A stretch of DNA of 64,000 nt from Shewanella seohaensis (GCF_025449215.1 NZ_CP104900.1:4154001-4218000), one strand, 5' to 3'. Counted from the first letter of the stretch, positions 44,069 to 55,545 are shown. The notes: generated from the sequence alone by a model not told the origin. Numbers and translations: made by a program.

Positions 44069-45465
44069 ATAGCACCTTCATTCACTCTTTAATCAAACCC
44101 ACTATCAGTACGCTGATGCTCGCCGCGATCTTAGGCTCGAGCGGTTGTGCCTATAACAGTATTTTTATCAATTATCCGGCACAAATTGCACCGATAAAAC
44201 AAGAACTCAATACCGCAACGCCCATGGCGGATATCGAGAAATTAGCCAGCAATATCCAAGGTAACGATGGCCTACTCTACGCCCAAGAAGCGGGACGCGT
44301 GGCGCAGGTTGCCGGAGACTTTGCCAGCAGCCGTAAGTACTACCAGCAAGCGGTCGAGGCCTATACAGCCTTCGATGATAAAGCCAAGATTAGCGCCAGC
44401 GACATAGGCGCAACCGCCACAAGCTTGGTATTAAACGATAATGCCATCCCCTACCGTGGCCCAGGCTACGAGCGCATTATGCTGCACCAATATCAAGCCT
44501 TGAATTACCTGTTCAGCGGTGATTATCAAGGCGCCTTAGTGGAAGTTCGCCGCAGTAACGAGCTACAAGGCTCTGAGCAGGAGCGTTATCAGAAGTCACA
44601 AAAATCCGTGCAGGCCATGGCCAATGGCACTATAGATGCCGAAATGAATAAGCTCGGCCAAGCCGCAGGTACGGTAACCAGCTCCTTCCTCAACGCCTAC
44701 AGCTACTACACTACAGGGTTGCTCCACGAGGTTTTGGGCGAGCCAAACGATGCCTTTATCGACTATCGTAAAGCGGCACAAATCAGCCCGGATAACACTT
44801 ATCTGCAACAGGATTTAGTGCGTCTTGCCAAGCAACTCGGCATGCCACAGTACGATGAGTTTAAAAAGCGCTGGGGCGATGCCAAGCTTCCCAAGGCGGG
44901 CGAAGGCCAAGTCATCCTAATGGTCGAAAAGGGCTTTGTACCTGAAAAACAAGCGCTCACAGTGCCCTTCACTATCCATGGCAACTGGCAAACCGTGTCT
45001 CTGGCCACCTATGGGCCGAACAATAGTGTTGTCGCCGAGACCCAAGTACAAGGCTTAGGTACAGTGCTGAAAACCGAGCCCATCGCCAATATCGATGCCT
45101 TAGCGATTAACGCGCTCAAGGAAGATTTACCCGGCACCTTAGTTCGCCAAGTCGCGCGGGTGTATGCCAAATCGGAAATGGCCTATCAGGTCGAAAAAAG
45201 CGGTAAGCCCGGCAACAATGCCGCCGATATTGGCAGTATCGCCATGCAGATTTTTAACGTGGTCAGCGAACAGGCGGATCGCCGCAGTTGGTTGACCCTG
45301 CCAAAACAGGCGCAAATTGGCAGACGTTACCTCAATCCCGGGGAATACACACTGCAGTTGGACAAGGCACCACCTGCCAAAATTGAAGTTGCCGCAGGCA
45401 AGACCACCTTGGTCTGGGCAATTGATACTGGTAATTACACCCGAATTTATTCAATAATCATTTAA
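44065..45465 (+). CDS. COG3014 outer-membrane-type lipoprotein with TPR-like helices
   Basis: 466 residues. Signal with lipobox (AAILGSSGC). Residues 30-260 are TPR-like helical repeats (LYAQEAGRVAQVAGDFASSR, QYQALNYLFSGDYQGALVEV, YYTTGLLHEVLGEPNDAFID). The second half is beta-rich. COG3014 proteins commonly precede LpoB in Shewanella and Vibrio, as here. This suggests a role in peptidoglycan synthesis or envelope assembly. Function not proven. Confidence 0.8.
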   Translation: MNSTFIHSLIKPTISTLMLAAILGSSGCAYNSIFINYPAQIAPIKQELNTATPMADIEKLASNIQGNDGLLYAQEAGRVAQVAGDFASSRKYYQQAVEAYTAFDDKAKISASDIGATATSLVLNDNAIPYRGPGYERIMLHQYQALNYLFSGDYQGALVEVRRSNELQGSEQERYQKSQKSVQAMANGTIDAEMNKLGQAAGTVTSSFLNAYSYYTTGLLHEVLGEPNDAFIDYRKAAQISPDNTYLQQDLVRLAKQLGMPQYDEFKKRWGDAKLPKAGEGQVILMVEKGFVPEKQALTVPFTIHGNWQTVSLATYGPNNSVVAETQVQGLGTVLKTEPIANIDALAINALKEDLPGTLVRQVARVYAKSEMAYQVEKSGKPGNNAADIGSIAMQIFNVVSEQADRRSWLTLPKQAQIGRRYLNPGEYTLQLDKAPPAKIEVAAGKTTLVWAIDTGNYTRIYSIII

Positions 45466-45532
45466 CCTAGCGGTGAATGTTTGAATAAAACGAGTGTCAT
45501 TAAGTTTTTACAATCACAAAATGGAACTGACT

Positions 45533-46125
45533 ATGAAACAATTTAAACTGATTTTTGTGCTGGCTGCCGTAATGGGTCTGGCTGCATGTCAATCGAAAGT
45601 CGAGTATGGCGATGCCACAGAAGTGGAAACCGTTAACGAAAACTTTGGCTCAACGGATCTGCAAGCCATCGCTGCTAAGATGGTCGATAGCATGATGACT
45701 TTCCCCCTATCGTGGCTATGACAGCGAACAACCGCCCAATTTTGTTTGTCGATAGCATCAAAAACAAAACCTCTGAGCATATCGATACAGAGTCTGTGAC
45801 CGACTCTATCAGCAACAAGTTACTGCGCTCAGGCAAGTTCCGTTTTATCGACATGACAAAAGTAGATTCAGTTCGTAAGCAACTGGATTACCAAAACAAT
45901 ACCGGTATGGTTGACCCATCAACCGCCATCAAGTTTGGCCGTCAAATCGGCGCCCAATACATGCTGTATGGCAACCTGTCTAGCATCGTTAAGCAAGATG
46001 GCAGCACCAAAGACGTTTACTACAAGATGACTATGCGTCTGATGGACTTAGAAACAGGCCTGATCGAATGGTCTGACGAAAAAGAAATCCGTAAGACTAA
46101 GTCTAAGTCTTTCTTAGGCATGTAA
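45533..46125 (+). CDS. lpoB: Penicillin-binding protein activator LpoB, frameshifted
   Basis: About 197 residues from the ATG at 45533 (an upstream ATG at 45494 is less likely). Lipobox AAVMGLAAC (Cys20). The LpoB domain is seen as PILFVDSIKNKTSEHIDTES, SGKFRFIDMTKVD and GAQYMLYGNLSSI. The frame breaks at 45703-45707, where CCCCC should be CCCCCC (MTFPPIVAMTANN). LpoB is an outer-membrane lipoprotein that activates PBP1b. Its partner COG3014 is next to it. An essential-type function makes a sequencing error more probable than a real loss. Confidence 0.85.
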
Positions 46126-46161
46126 TCCCGTTAAGCCCCATGGGCTAAAGCCGAAATACTT

Positions 46162-46192
46162 AAAAAAGCCAGCATTTTCGCTGGCTTTTTTT
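46162..46192 (+). terminator. Terminator after lpoB
   Basis: Stem AAAAAGCCAGC / GCTGGCTTTTT with ATTTTC loop and T run. Confidence 0.85.
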
Positions 46193-46364
46193 ACATTTTT
46201 AACATTGGTTATCCCTGCTAAATAAGGTAGTGTACTCGCCCAAAATACCCAGCATGGGTGCCGCTTTCAAATGGGGATAAGTTTGCTAGGCCACAGAGCC
46301 TAAACTTGCCAGCCTGCGCCGCATCCAAGCCATAAATAAAGTAAATCGTTGAAGGATTGAAGTC

Positions 46365-48998
46365 GTGAATTTGTTCAAAGCCAGCCTAGTTGCCATCACC
46401 TGCTCGGCACTCATGTCGTGCGCCGTCCAAAGTCCGTTAAATACGGGCCCAAGGGATGCAAGCCCCTATATCAGCCAATATCAGGCGAGCTTACGTTCAC
46501 AGGTGATTTCGAATGTGCATTATGAGCTGGATTTTCAACTGACTGGCGACACTGAGTTTAGCGCAACGACTAAGGTCAACTTCAATCTCAGCGAAGTGCC
46601 CAAGCAATTGAGCCTCGATTTGAACAAGGCACAAATTAAGCGCTTTTTGATCAACGGCACCGCGGTTTACCCCAACTACAACGGCGCCTATATCAGCCTG
46701 AATACTCGTTTGCTGTCCTCGGGTGACAACACCATTGAAGTGCAATTTACTCGCCTCCACAGCACCAATGGTGAAGGCTTGCACCGTTTCCAAGATCCCG
46801 TCGATGGCAAGGTCTACCTGTATTCACACTTCGAACCTGCTGCGGCGCAGCAAATGTTTGCGGTGTTCGACCAACCCGACTTGAAAGCCAACTATAAAAT
46901 CAGCGTGACCGCGCCGAAAGACTGGCAAGTGATCAGTACCATGCGCGAGTCCTCAGTCACACCAGCTGGGGCCATGAATCGTTGGGAGTTTCCTGAAACG
47001 CCTAAGTTAAGCCCTTATAACTTCTCGATGCATGCCGGCCCGTACCATATGTGGCAGGACAACTCTGGCCGCTATCCGATGCGCCTGTTCGCGCGCCAAT
47101 CGGTGGCTAACCAAGTCACGCCTGAGGATTGGTTTACCTATACCAAACAAGGCTTAACCTTCTTTGATGCCTATTTCGGTATTCCTTATCCCTTTAAAAA
47201 GTACGACCAACTTCTAGTGCCTGATTTCCTCTACGGCGCAATGGAAAACGCTGGCGCCATCACTTTCGCCGAAGATCGTTTCCTCCACAAAGCGGCTATG
47301 ACCGCAGAGCAAAAACAAAGCTTAGCCGGCGTTATCATGCACGAAATGGCTCACCAATGGTTTGGCGATCTGGTCACCATGAAGTGGTGGAATGGTTTGT
47401 GGCTAAACGAAAGTTTTGCCTCCTTTATGGGCACGCTCGCGACCCAAGAGGCCACCGAGTTCACCAATGCCTGGCGCAGTTTTTACGCCCAAGGCAAACA
47501 ACGCGCCTATGAGCAAGACAGCCTAGTGACCACGCATCCTATCGAAGTGCCCGTGGCGACCACGCAAAACGCCTTCGATAATATCGATGCGATTACCTAT
47601 CAAAAAGGCGCCTCGACCCTCAAGCAGTTGCGCCATTTACTCGGCGATCTGGTGTTCCAGCGCGGTGTGAGTAACTACTTAAAGCAATACAGCTATCAAA
47701 ATGCCGAGCTAGATGACTTTATCAATAGCCTAGCTAAATCGGCGGGCCGTGACTTAAGCGCCTGGACGAAAGACTGGCTCTACAGCGCAGGGGTTAACAC
47801 CATTAAGGCCGAATACCGCTGTGACGGTAACCGCATCAGCGATTTTAGCCTGTTGCAGTATCCTGCGAGCAGCGAGTTGCCGACACTCAGGGAGCAGAAA
47901 GTCCAAATCGCCCTGTTCACTAAGGGACGCTTCGATTTAAGGCATGAGACCACGGTCGCCGTCACCTATAAGGGTGAGCGCACCGAGGTAAAGCAATTGG
48001 TCGGAGAACGTTGTCCAGATTTAGTTTACCCCAACTACGATGACTGGGGCTTTGTAAAGGTGCAACTCGATGACAAATCCTTCGACACCGCTAAGCAACA
48101 GTTAAGCCGAGTCACAGATCCCCTGCTGCGCTCTATGCTGTGGCAAAGCCTGTGGGACAGTGTGCGTGAAGGCAACCTGAGCCTAGATCAATACTTAAGC
48201 ACAGTGTTCGTCAACGCCCCAGCGGAAAATGACTACACTGTGGTCGGCCAGATTATTTCGACTCTGCTGCGCAGCAAAGAATACCTCGCGCAAATCGCGC
48301 CGATTCAACAAAACTATGCTGAGAATGCGGTCAAAGGCTTAGCGCAAATGAGCCTTCGCAAAACCATGGAGAGCCGAGGCGATAATGACTTCCAGCGCCG
48401 CTGGTTCAATGCCTATATTCAGTTAGCGGGCGATCGCGACAGTCTGCGCCACTTAGCGCAATTGCTGGATGGTACAACCAAAATCAAGGGCTTAACCCTA
48501 GACCAAGATCTCCGCTGGGCCATCATCACTCAGCTGAATCGCTATGACTTCCCAAATGCGCAGCAACGTATTACCCAGGAAGCCGCCCGCGATAATTCGG
48601 ATTCGGGTGAAAAGGCCGCATTGGCCGCACAGGTTATCCGCCCAGAGGCCGCTGCCAAACGCCGCTGGTTGAGCAAAGTGCACGCCGACGCCCTGCCGTT
48701 TGCCAAACAGCGGATCATCATGGAAAACCTCTATCCTGCTGAACAGAAACTGCTAAGCGCGGCCACCGCGGAAGAGCGCCTCGCTAACTTGGCGGACATG
48801 GATAAGAAAGGCCCAGTGTTTATGCGTAGCTACAGCCGCAACCTTATCCCAACCGACTGTAACTACACCAGTATTGCCGCCTTGGATAAGGTATTAGATA
48901 CCCAAACAGGATTATCTAACCTAACGCGCCGCACGCTGTTAGAAACCCGCCAAACCGAGCAACGTTGCGTACTGATCAAAAATAAAATGACCCATTGA
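46365..48998 (+). CDS. M1-family lipoprotein aminopeptidase (PepN-like)
   Basis: 877 residues with a lipobox near residue 19 (CSALMSC). The zinc motif HEMAHQWFGD begins at residue 326, and the third ligand Glu in WLNESFAS is about 349. The N-terminal substrate anchor GAMEN is near 291. The last 350 residues form the ERAP1-like helical domain. It removes N-terminal amino acids from peptides. An envelope-anchored form would act in the periplasm, in contrast to cytoplasmic E. coli PepN. Confidence 0.9.
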   Translation: MNLFKASLVAITCSALMSCAVQSPLNTGPRDASPYISQYQASLRSQVISNVHYELDFQLTGDTEFSATTKVNFNLSEVPKQLSLDLNKAQIKRFLINGTAVYPNYNGAYISLNTRLLSSGDNTIEVQFTRLHSTNGEGLHRFQDPVDGKVYLYSHFEPAAAQQMFAVFDQPDLKANYKISVTAPKDWQVISTMRESSVTPAGAMNRWEFPETPKLSPYNFSMHAGPYHMWQDNSGRYPMRLFARQSVANQVTPEDWFTYTKQGLTFFDAYFGIPYPFKKYDQLLVPDFLYGAMENAGAITFAEDRFLHKAAMTAEQKQSLAGVIMHEMAHQWFGDLVTMKWWNGLWLNESFASFMGTLATQEATEFTNAWRSFYAQGKQRAYEQDSLVTTHPIEVPVATTQNAFDNIDAITYQKGASTLKQLRHLLGDLVFQRGVSNYLKQYSYQNAELDDFINSLAKSAGRDLSAWTKDWLYSAGVNTIKAEYRCDGNRISDFSLLQYPASSELPTLREQKVQIALFTKGRFDLRHETTVAVTYKGERTEVKQLVGERCPDLVYPNYDDWGFVKVQLDDKSFDTAKQQLSRVTDPLLRSMLWQSLWDSVREGNLSLDQYLSTVFVNAPAENDYTVVGQIISTLLRSKEYLAQIAPIQQNYAENAVKGLAQMSLRKTMESRGDNDFQRRWFNAYIQLAGDRDSLRHLAQLLDGTTKIKGLTLDQDLRWAIITQLNRYDFPNAQQRITQEAARDNSDSGEKAALAAQVIRPEAAAKRRWLSKVHADALPFAKQRIIMENLYPAEQKLLSAATAEERLANLADMDKKGPVFMRSYSRNLIPTDCNYTSIAALDKVLDTQTGLSNLTRRTLLETRQTEQRCVLIKNKMTH

Positions 48999-49010
48999 TA
49001 ATGGCTCATA

Positions 49011-49040
49011 AAAAGAGGCTCAATTGAGCCTCTTTTTTAT
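49011..49040. terminator. Bidirectional terminator between M1 peptidase and EAL genes
   Basis: Perfect palindrome AAAAGAGGCTCAATTGAGCC, with the T run on the plus strand, and A run before it. Confidence 0.85.
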
Positions 49041-49044
49041 CCCG

Positions 49045-50607
49045 TTACTCAATACGCCGAGAAGGCAATTCTTGGTAGAACAGCAGCAACTCTTCGAGCG
49101 CCAAAGGTTTAGCGTAAAAATATCCCTGATGTTGATAAACCCCTTTCGCAGCTAAGTACTCCACTTGTGCCTGAGTTTCAACGCCTTCGGCCACCATATC
49201 CATCTGCGACTCACGGCCAAAGGCGATAATGGCATCGAGTACCTCGCCTTTTAAATCCTGCGTGCCTATTGTATCGGTAAACATCTTATCGATTTTTATG
49301 CTGTTAATCCCTAGCCGCTGTAAGTAGCTAAAACCACCATAACCTGTCCCAAAATCATCGAGTTTAAAATCATGGCACAGGGGCAATACCGCCTTTATCT
49401 CGGCGAGGGCTAACTCAAATTGGGTGATAGGCTTACGCTCAGTCAGCTCAAAGGCGATGCGCTTAACCTTGTGATCGCTATGGCTGGAGAACCATTTGCT
49501 CAATAACCCAGATTCGAGATGCTGGGCGACGATATTAACGCTGACCCAGCCTTTAAGCTGAGGCAAGTCCTGATATACCTGCTCGAGGATAAGATCGGTG
49601 ATCGGCAAAATTAAGCCCGAATCTTCGGCGTAGGGAATAAACTGATTCGGTTGAACGAGCACGCCATCGAAACGGCGCCAGCGGACTAACATCTCTTGGC
49701 CGACGACCTCTCCGGTGCGGCAATCGATAATCGGTTGATAATAAGGAATAAACTCTTTTCGGCTGATGCCTTTTTGGATAAGCATCCCCAGCGACACCCG
49801 CGCCGATTGCCAATTCCAATAAAAAATCACCGCAAGGAAAGACACTATCAAGGCAACCACAAATAGCACAACGGCTACGTGTGAGGCTTCTCGCCAGTAA
49901 AGCGTATCCCCCGCCCTTAAGGTCAAGGTCACACCTAATACGTTGATATAACGAGAGTCCTCAATTAATACGTTCTCTGTTTCTAGCCGCTCGACGCCCC
50001 GCTCTAGGGAAGAAAGGCCTTGATAACCAACCAATAGTTGATAACAACCTAGGCACAGATTTGACAGGGTTTCGTTATAGACAGAGCTATTGGTGAGCAC
50101 GACTAACTTTTGTTCGCCCAAATGGAACACATAACCAATGCTGCGAGCCCTATCGTTAGCCGCGACTGTCGTGGCAATATCCACTCGATGTGAATCGAAA
50201 TATAAACTTCGAGAGCGGTCGAACTGATAATTAACCGGAGGCCCTATATTGGAGCATTGCTTGCCGTCTACCAATTCTAACTGAATAAAACGAACGATCG
50301 CGGGGCTTAAGGATGGGCTATTTAGCAGCGCGATATCGTCGGTATCGCAGGTAAAAGATAATTCGCTGAAGGCCTGCGCGACATTTGTCGCTTCAAATCC
50401 ATCGAGTCCATTGGCAAACGAAGTCGCAATAATATCTAAATCATCGCTGAATCTTTTTTCCATACTGTAACGGGTCAACCAAGGTTGCATCGCACATGCC
50501 AGCAGTATGGGCAAAATAAAGATAAGGCAGGTATGTAACCAGGGATTAAGGCTCCAGCGAGGAAAATTCCATTTCATATTATTCCGCTCATTTGCATTCA
50601 TCAGCAC
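49045..50607 (-). CDS. CSS-motif/EAL cyclic-di-GMP phosphodiesterase
   Basis: 520 residues (or 510 from the ATG at 50577). TM1 (about 22-44), a periplasmic domain of about 190 residues with several Cys (FTCDTDDIA, GKQCSNIGPP), typical of CSS-motif sensors, TM2 (about 245-270), then an EAL domain. Catalytic residues are present: the Glu in GQEMLVRW, the Asn in VSVNIVAQ, the DDFGTG loop, KIDKMF, and AEGVET. It should hydrolyse c-di-GMP. The periplasmic Cys pair may sense redox state by disulfide bond formation. Its neighbour is a chemoreceptor on the other strand. Confidence 0.85.
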   Translation of the reverse strand: MLMNANERNNMKWNFPRWSLNPWLHTCLIFILPILLACAMQPWLTRYSMEKRFSDDLDIIATSFANGLDGFEATNVAQAFSELSFTCDTDDIALLNSPSLSPAIVRFIQLELVDGKQCSNIGPPVNYQFDRSRSLYFDSHRVDIATTVAANDRARSIGYVFHLGEQKLVVLTNSSVYNETLSNLCLGCYQLLVGYQGLSSLERGVERLETENVLIEDSRYINVLGVTLTLRAGDTLYWREASHVAVVLFVVALIVSFLAVIFYWNWQSARVSLGMLIQKGISRKEFIPYYQPIIDCRTGEVVGQEMLVRWRRFDGVLVQPNQFIPYAEDSGLILPITDLILEQVYQDLPQLKGWVSVNIVAQHLESGLLSKWFSSHSDHKVKRIAFELTERKPITQFELALAEIKAVLPLCHDFKLDDFGTGYGGFSYLQRLGINSIKIDKMFTDTIGTQDLKGEVLDAIIAFGRESQMDMVAEGVETQAQVEYLAAKGVYQHQGYFYAKPLALEELLLFYQELPSRRIE

Positions 50608-50865
50608 TGATTTGTACTAACTTACTGTTATATCAGAGTATGCCTTATATCCGATGAAAGCTGTGCAACAAATCAAATTAGTCATCTTACAGGAGTAAAC
50701 TCCTATTTGGGCAATATCGCCAATTTACCAAGATGACAGTCAATCCGAGGTGCTGCCAATTTAAACACATTAAAAAATTGGCAACTTATCAATTAATACT
50801 TTCACACTTTCAGCCGCTATACTCTATTGACGTTAGACAGCTAACGGAATTTAAAGGAATTAAAT

Positions 50866-52757
50866 ATGAGATCAACACTCAAAACCCGCCTACTCTTTAG
50901 TAGTCTTTTCGCCGTTCTCATTACTGTTGCAGTGCTGGTAAGCATTTCAAGCTATTTCATCCGCAATAACGCCTTAGAAAATACCCAACATGAAATTGAT
51001 CAACTGGCGAACACCTTTGCCGAAGGGATAGGCCTGTGGATGCAAGATCGCAAAATGGCGATTACCAGTCTTAAAAAGACCATTGAAGCCGATCCAAATG
51101 TGCAGATCACGCCCTATTTATTACAAGCCCATAATGGCATGGGATTCGCGCTGACCTATTTTGGCGATGAACAAGGCAACATGTACCGCCAAGATCCCGC
51201 GCTAAACACGGCTAACTATGATCCCAGAGTTCGTCCTTGGTATATGGACGCCAAAGCCGCCAATGCAATGGTGATGACGGCGCCCTATGTGAGCGCCACC
51301 TTAAAAAACAAGTGGTGACCATTGCCGAGCCAGTCATGGTCTCGGGTAGCCTATTCGGGGTGGCGGCTGCAAACCTCACCATAGACCAACTCACCGATGC
51401 GGTGCAGCGCCTTCAAGTCCCAGGCAAAGGCTATACCTTAATGGTAGACAAAACAGGGCTTATCATCAGCCATCCCAATAGCCAGCTCAACAATCAACAG
51501 CTGAACACCATAGATAAAGACTTTACCCCCAGCTGGTTATCCCAACGGGCAAATGCCAATACCTTAGAAGAGCGTGAACTCGACGGCGAAACTCAACTCA
51601 TTTATGTGGCAGCAATCCCGTCCACCGATTGGGAGTTGATTTTCGTGATGAACAAAGAGGAGATCATGTCGCAGGCCACCACACTCGCTTGGTGGATGTC
51701 CGCCGTCGGTGCTGCGTTACTGGTCCTTTTCGGCTTGGTTCTCGTGGCTATCTTCAAAATTCAATTTAAAGACCTAGAGCGCGTAGCCTTGGCACTCAAT
51801 GATATTGCCGAAGGGGATGGCGACCTAACAATGAGAATACACACCGCCAACAGCCACGACGAGATTGGTATCTTGGCCTCGGGCTTTAACCGCTTCGTCG
51901 AGCGCCTGCATGGCATGATCTCCAGAATGCACAAGATTGCTGGTCAACTGGAATATCAAGCCCAGGGCAGCAGTGCATCGGCCACGGATAATAGCCAGCG
52001 CATCGCCGTGCAGCAGGATGAAGTCACCATGGTGGCGACCGCTGTCACTGAGATGGCGAGCGCCACCGAAGAGATTGCCAGCAACGCAGAGCATACCGCG
52101 CAAACGGCACAAGACGCGGTTGGTCTATCGAACCACGGCCAAAAACAAGTGATGCAGAGTCAGCAATCGATTCGTAACTTAGCCAATGAGGTCGAGACCG
52201 CGGGCCGTATTATCAGCGAGTTGAACGAACACTCGCAAAAAATTAATAGCATCCTGCTCACCATCAGTGGCATTGCCGAACAAACCAACTTGCTGGCGTT
52301 AAACGCCGCCATTGAAGCCGCCCGCGCCGGTGAACAAGGTCGCGGCTTTGCGGTGGTGGCCGACGAGGTGCGCGTATTGTCGCAGCGCACTCACTCCTCG
52401 ACCCAAGAAATTCAGGCGATGATCGAAACCTTACAGCAAACTGCGGGTAAGGCGGTTAAATCTATGACTCAAAGCCATGATATGGCTGAAACCAGTGTCG
52501 CCGACGCCAACTCGGCCAGTGAGAGCCTGCTACAGATCAGCAAAGCCATTAATGAGATCTCGGATATGGCGAGCCAGATTGCCACCGCAGCAGAGGAACA
52601 AACCTCGGTCACCAGCGAAATTAACCGTAATACCGAGTCGATTCGTGAAGTCTCTGAAAACCTCTCCATCGAGGCGCAAAGCTCTATGGTACAAGCGCAG
52701 GAATTGGCTCATTTAGCCGCCTCGCTGCAACAGGAAGTCGGCCGCTTTAAGCTATAA
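50866..52757 (+). CDS. Methyl-accepting chemotaxis protein with Cache sensor, frameshifted
   Basis: About 630 residues when joined. TM1 (8-30), a dCache-type sensor ([19 protein letters not shown], then [20 protein letters not shown]), TM2, HAMP and the signalling domain with [20 protein letters not shown]. The frame breaks at 51303-51308, where six A should be seven ([15 protein letters not shown]). The Cache domain is typical of amino acid or organic acid sensing. No pentapeptide tether is seen. The break is likely a sequencing error. Confidence 0.88.
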
Positions 52758-52797
52758 ATGCGCCAACGCCCTATGCCCTAACGCATCACCACGCTAT

Positions 52798-52840
52798 AAA
52801 AAATCCCCGATAATCTTGAGCTTATCGGGGATTTTTTTAT
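52798..52840. terminator. Bidirectional terminator between MCP and GGDEF genes
   Basis: Stem AAAAAATCCCCGATAA / TTATCGGGGATTTTTT, symmetric. Confidence 0.85.
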
Positions 52841-52850
52841 AAAGATTACA

Positions 52851-54310
52851 CTAGCGCTTTAAGGCCTCTCGATGGGGTTGGATTAAGGGCTCGAAATAGC
52901 TGGTCTTTAAGCCTTGATAACCCATTTCAATCCGATTGCCGCCATTACGCTTCGCCTTGTACATCGCCGTATCGGCGCAGGACAACAGTTGTTTTTCATC
53001 CCTGCCATGCTCGGGATAGAGGGCAATCCCAATGCTCGGCAAAATATGGACCTGTTGATTCACAAGCTCAAAGGGCTGGTTAAGCACCTCTAAGATCTTT
53101 TGGGCGACGAGCAAGGTATTCTGCGCCGAATCGACACGTTCAAGCAGGATCACAAACTCATCGCCACCAAAACGGGCAACCGTATCCGAGTTTCTCACGC
53201 ATCCCAAGATCCGCTGAGCGGTGATTTGTAGCAAGAGATCGCCCACACCATGGCCATAGGTATCATTCACCCATTTAAACTTGTCTAAGTCCAAATAGAG
53301 TAAGGAAAAATAGCTCGACTCGCGATTCGCGCGCGATAGCGCCTTCTGGAATCTGTCATAAAACAACTCACGATTTGGCAAATGGGTGAGTTGGTCATAA
53401 AGCGCAATATGCTCTAAACGCGCCAACATCTGCCGCCGCTCAATCGCAAAAGCGACTTGGGTCGACACAAACTCCAGTAACTCACAATCCTGCTGAGTGT
53501 AAGCCCTAGAATCAGGCGTACTGTGCATAATCAAGGCCCCGATAATGCCCTTCTGCAATGTTAGCGGCACGCCAAGCCAACTTATGGCTTTCGGGTTATC
53601 TTGCTGATTTTTTTGCGGACCGACTTGCGAATAGCAAAGCTCACTTTCAACCTCAGAAACAGGCCGAGTCATGGGGCAAAGCAGCATAGACTCTGCGCTT
53701 TGAATCACTTGCTCGGTAAAATGATCGAAACTGGCGGATTGCGCCGGATTTTGCTCCCCGCCAACACGCGATAGGGAAAATCTAACTCATTAAGATCGGC
53801 ATCATATAGCGCGATAGCAAAATTATCCGTCGGTAACAGTTTGGCCAGGATCTGGTGAATGCGTCGATACAGGGCGAGGAGATCTTCGGTAACATGAACC
53901 GCTTCAGAAATCTCATAAAGCGCAGCCTGACGCCGCTCGGCGGCTTTGCTTTTAGTGATATCGCGAGCGACGGCAATCCGCTGCTGGCGATCCTCAGACC
54001 AGCGGGCAGACCAGAGAATGTCGACTAACGAGCCATCTTTACGAATATAACGATTTTCAAAATCGAGCTTATAACTGCCCGCCATAATGTCATTGGCGGC
54101 GGCCAGTGTGCGTTCTCTATCTTCTGGATACACAAGATCTAACATCTGCATCCCCAGCATTTCATCTGGGGTATAACCAAAAATACGCTCCGCGCCCGCA
54201 CTGACAAACTCGAAGCGCCCGGTTTTATCGACGACGCAAATAGCATCTAATAACAAATCAACAAATTGGCTTAGGGAAGTATAACCATCGTTTTTCACAC
54301 AACTCTCCAA
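52851..54310 (-). CDS. PAS-GAF-GGDEF diguanylate cyclase, frameshifted
   Basis: About 486 residues when joined. PAS (DAICVVDKTGRFEFVSAGAE) with PAC, a GAF domain spanning the break, and GGDEF (LYLDLDKFKWVNDTYGHGVG; active site RFGGDEFVIL). The frame is lost at 53756-53759 on the plus strand, where CCCC should be CCCCC, giving AGGEQNPAQSASFDHFTEQV on restoration. It synthesises c-di-GMP. No membrane helix is seen, so it is cytoplasmic. The break is probably a sequencing error. Confidence 0.86.
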
Positions 54311-54586
54311 CTATGCCGAGGGTTCATTTACGTCACAAGGCCCATTAACAAACCGGGGAAATCCCCGCCGTTAAAGTCCAAAACACAGAATAACATACTA
54401 TTAGAGTAGGTTAATTACCATGACAGTTCCAAGCTAAATCCAGCGCAATTGCGCCCGCATAATGATAAAAACCAGCGGTGGATTTGACGGACACAAACCG
54501 ATTTAAGCACAATACCCCAAGGGCGATGGCATGAGTCGCCAACTTAAACCTCATTCCAGTGTTTAGCCAGTTAAGTAGGAGTATAT

Positions 54587-55536
54587 TTGACGTCGTTCCA
54601 GTCCCCTCCCCATAGCGCGCGACATTTACGTCTCGGGCTTGCCATGTGGTCGCATAACCATTGGCAAGAAAGTGTTTATGGTTCAAGCACTAAACAGGCT
54701 GAAAGACTTGCCCGCTATGCCAGCATCTTCAACACAGTGGAAGGCAATACCAGCTTTTACGCGACGCCAAATGCGCAAACAGTGAAGAATTGGCACAGCG
54801 CCACTCCCGATGATTTTCGCTTTACCTTCAAACTGCCACAAACCATCACCCATCAAAAGCAGTTGCAGGATTGTCAGCAGGAGTTATTGGCCTTCTTCCA
54901 AGTGATGTCACCCTTGGTTGAAAAAACCGGCTTGTGGAAAATTCAGCTTCCCGCTTCCTTCGGCCCCGAACAGCTGCCGGTGCTAGCAGGTTTTTTGATC
55001 TTTTACCGCAAGGCTTAAGTTATGGCGTAGAGGTTCGCCATTTAGCCTTTTTTGCCAAGGGAGACGCAGAGCGAGCACTAAATCGCCTGTTGATGGACAG
55101 ACAAGCCAATCGCATTATCATGGACAGTCGGCCACTGTTTGCCCTGCCGCCCGCTAACGAGGCCATTATCGATGCCCATAAGAAAAAACCACAGGTGCCC
55201 GTTCACGCTATCGCGACCGCCCATGCGCCCGTGGTGCGTTTTATTGGCCAAACGGATGGCACGATTGAAGCCTTAGCAGCGAGTAACGATAAATTGCAGG
55301 TAAAGAATAACGATAGCTTTTTTAACAACTGGCTAAGGCAACTCGCACTCTGGATAAAAGAAGGCCGTGAGCCCTATCTGTTTATCCATACGCCCGATAA
55401 CCAGACCGCGCCCGAATTAGCGGTACGTTTATACCAGCAGTTGCAGCAACAACTGGCCGATGAGGTCAGCTTGCCCACTATTCAGTTGCACAAAGCGTTG
55501 GCAGAGTCTGCCGCGCAGATGCAACTGACGTGGTAA
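54587..55536 (+). CDS. DUF72 (YecE-like) protein, frameshifted
   Basis: About 316 residues. The start is a TTG at 54587, with TAGGAG before it. DUF72 motifs: LRLGLAMWSHNHW, FNTVEGNTSFYATP, and WHSATPDDFRFTFKLPQTIT. The C-terminal part carries PYLFIHTPDNQTAPELAVRL. The frame breaks at 54991-54996, where six T should be seven (AGFFDLLPQGLSYGVEVRH). The family folds as a TIM barrel; role unsettled. It ends 9 bases from the convergent pit gene. Confidence 0.85.
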
Positions 55537-55545
55537 AGAATACCG

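Noticed and set aside
54411..54686. Minus-strand ORF upstream of the DUF72 gene
   Set aside because: It overlaps the DUF72 start and has no ribosome binding site or family signature.
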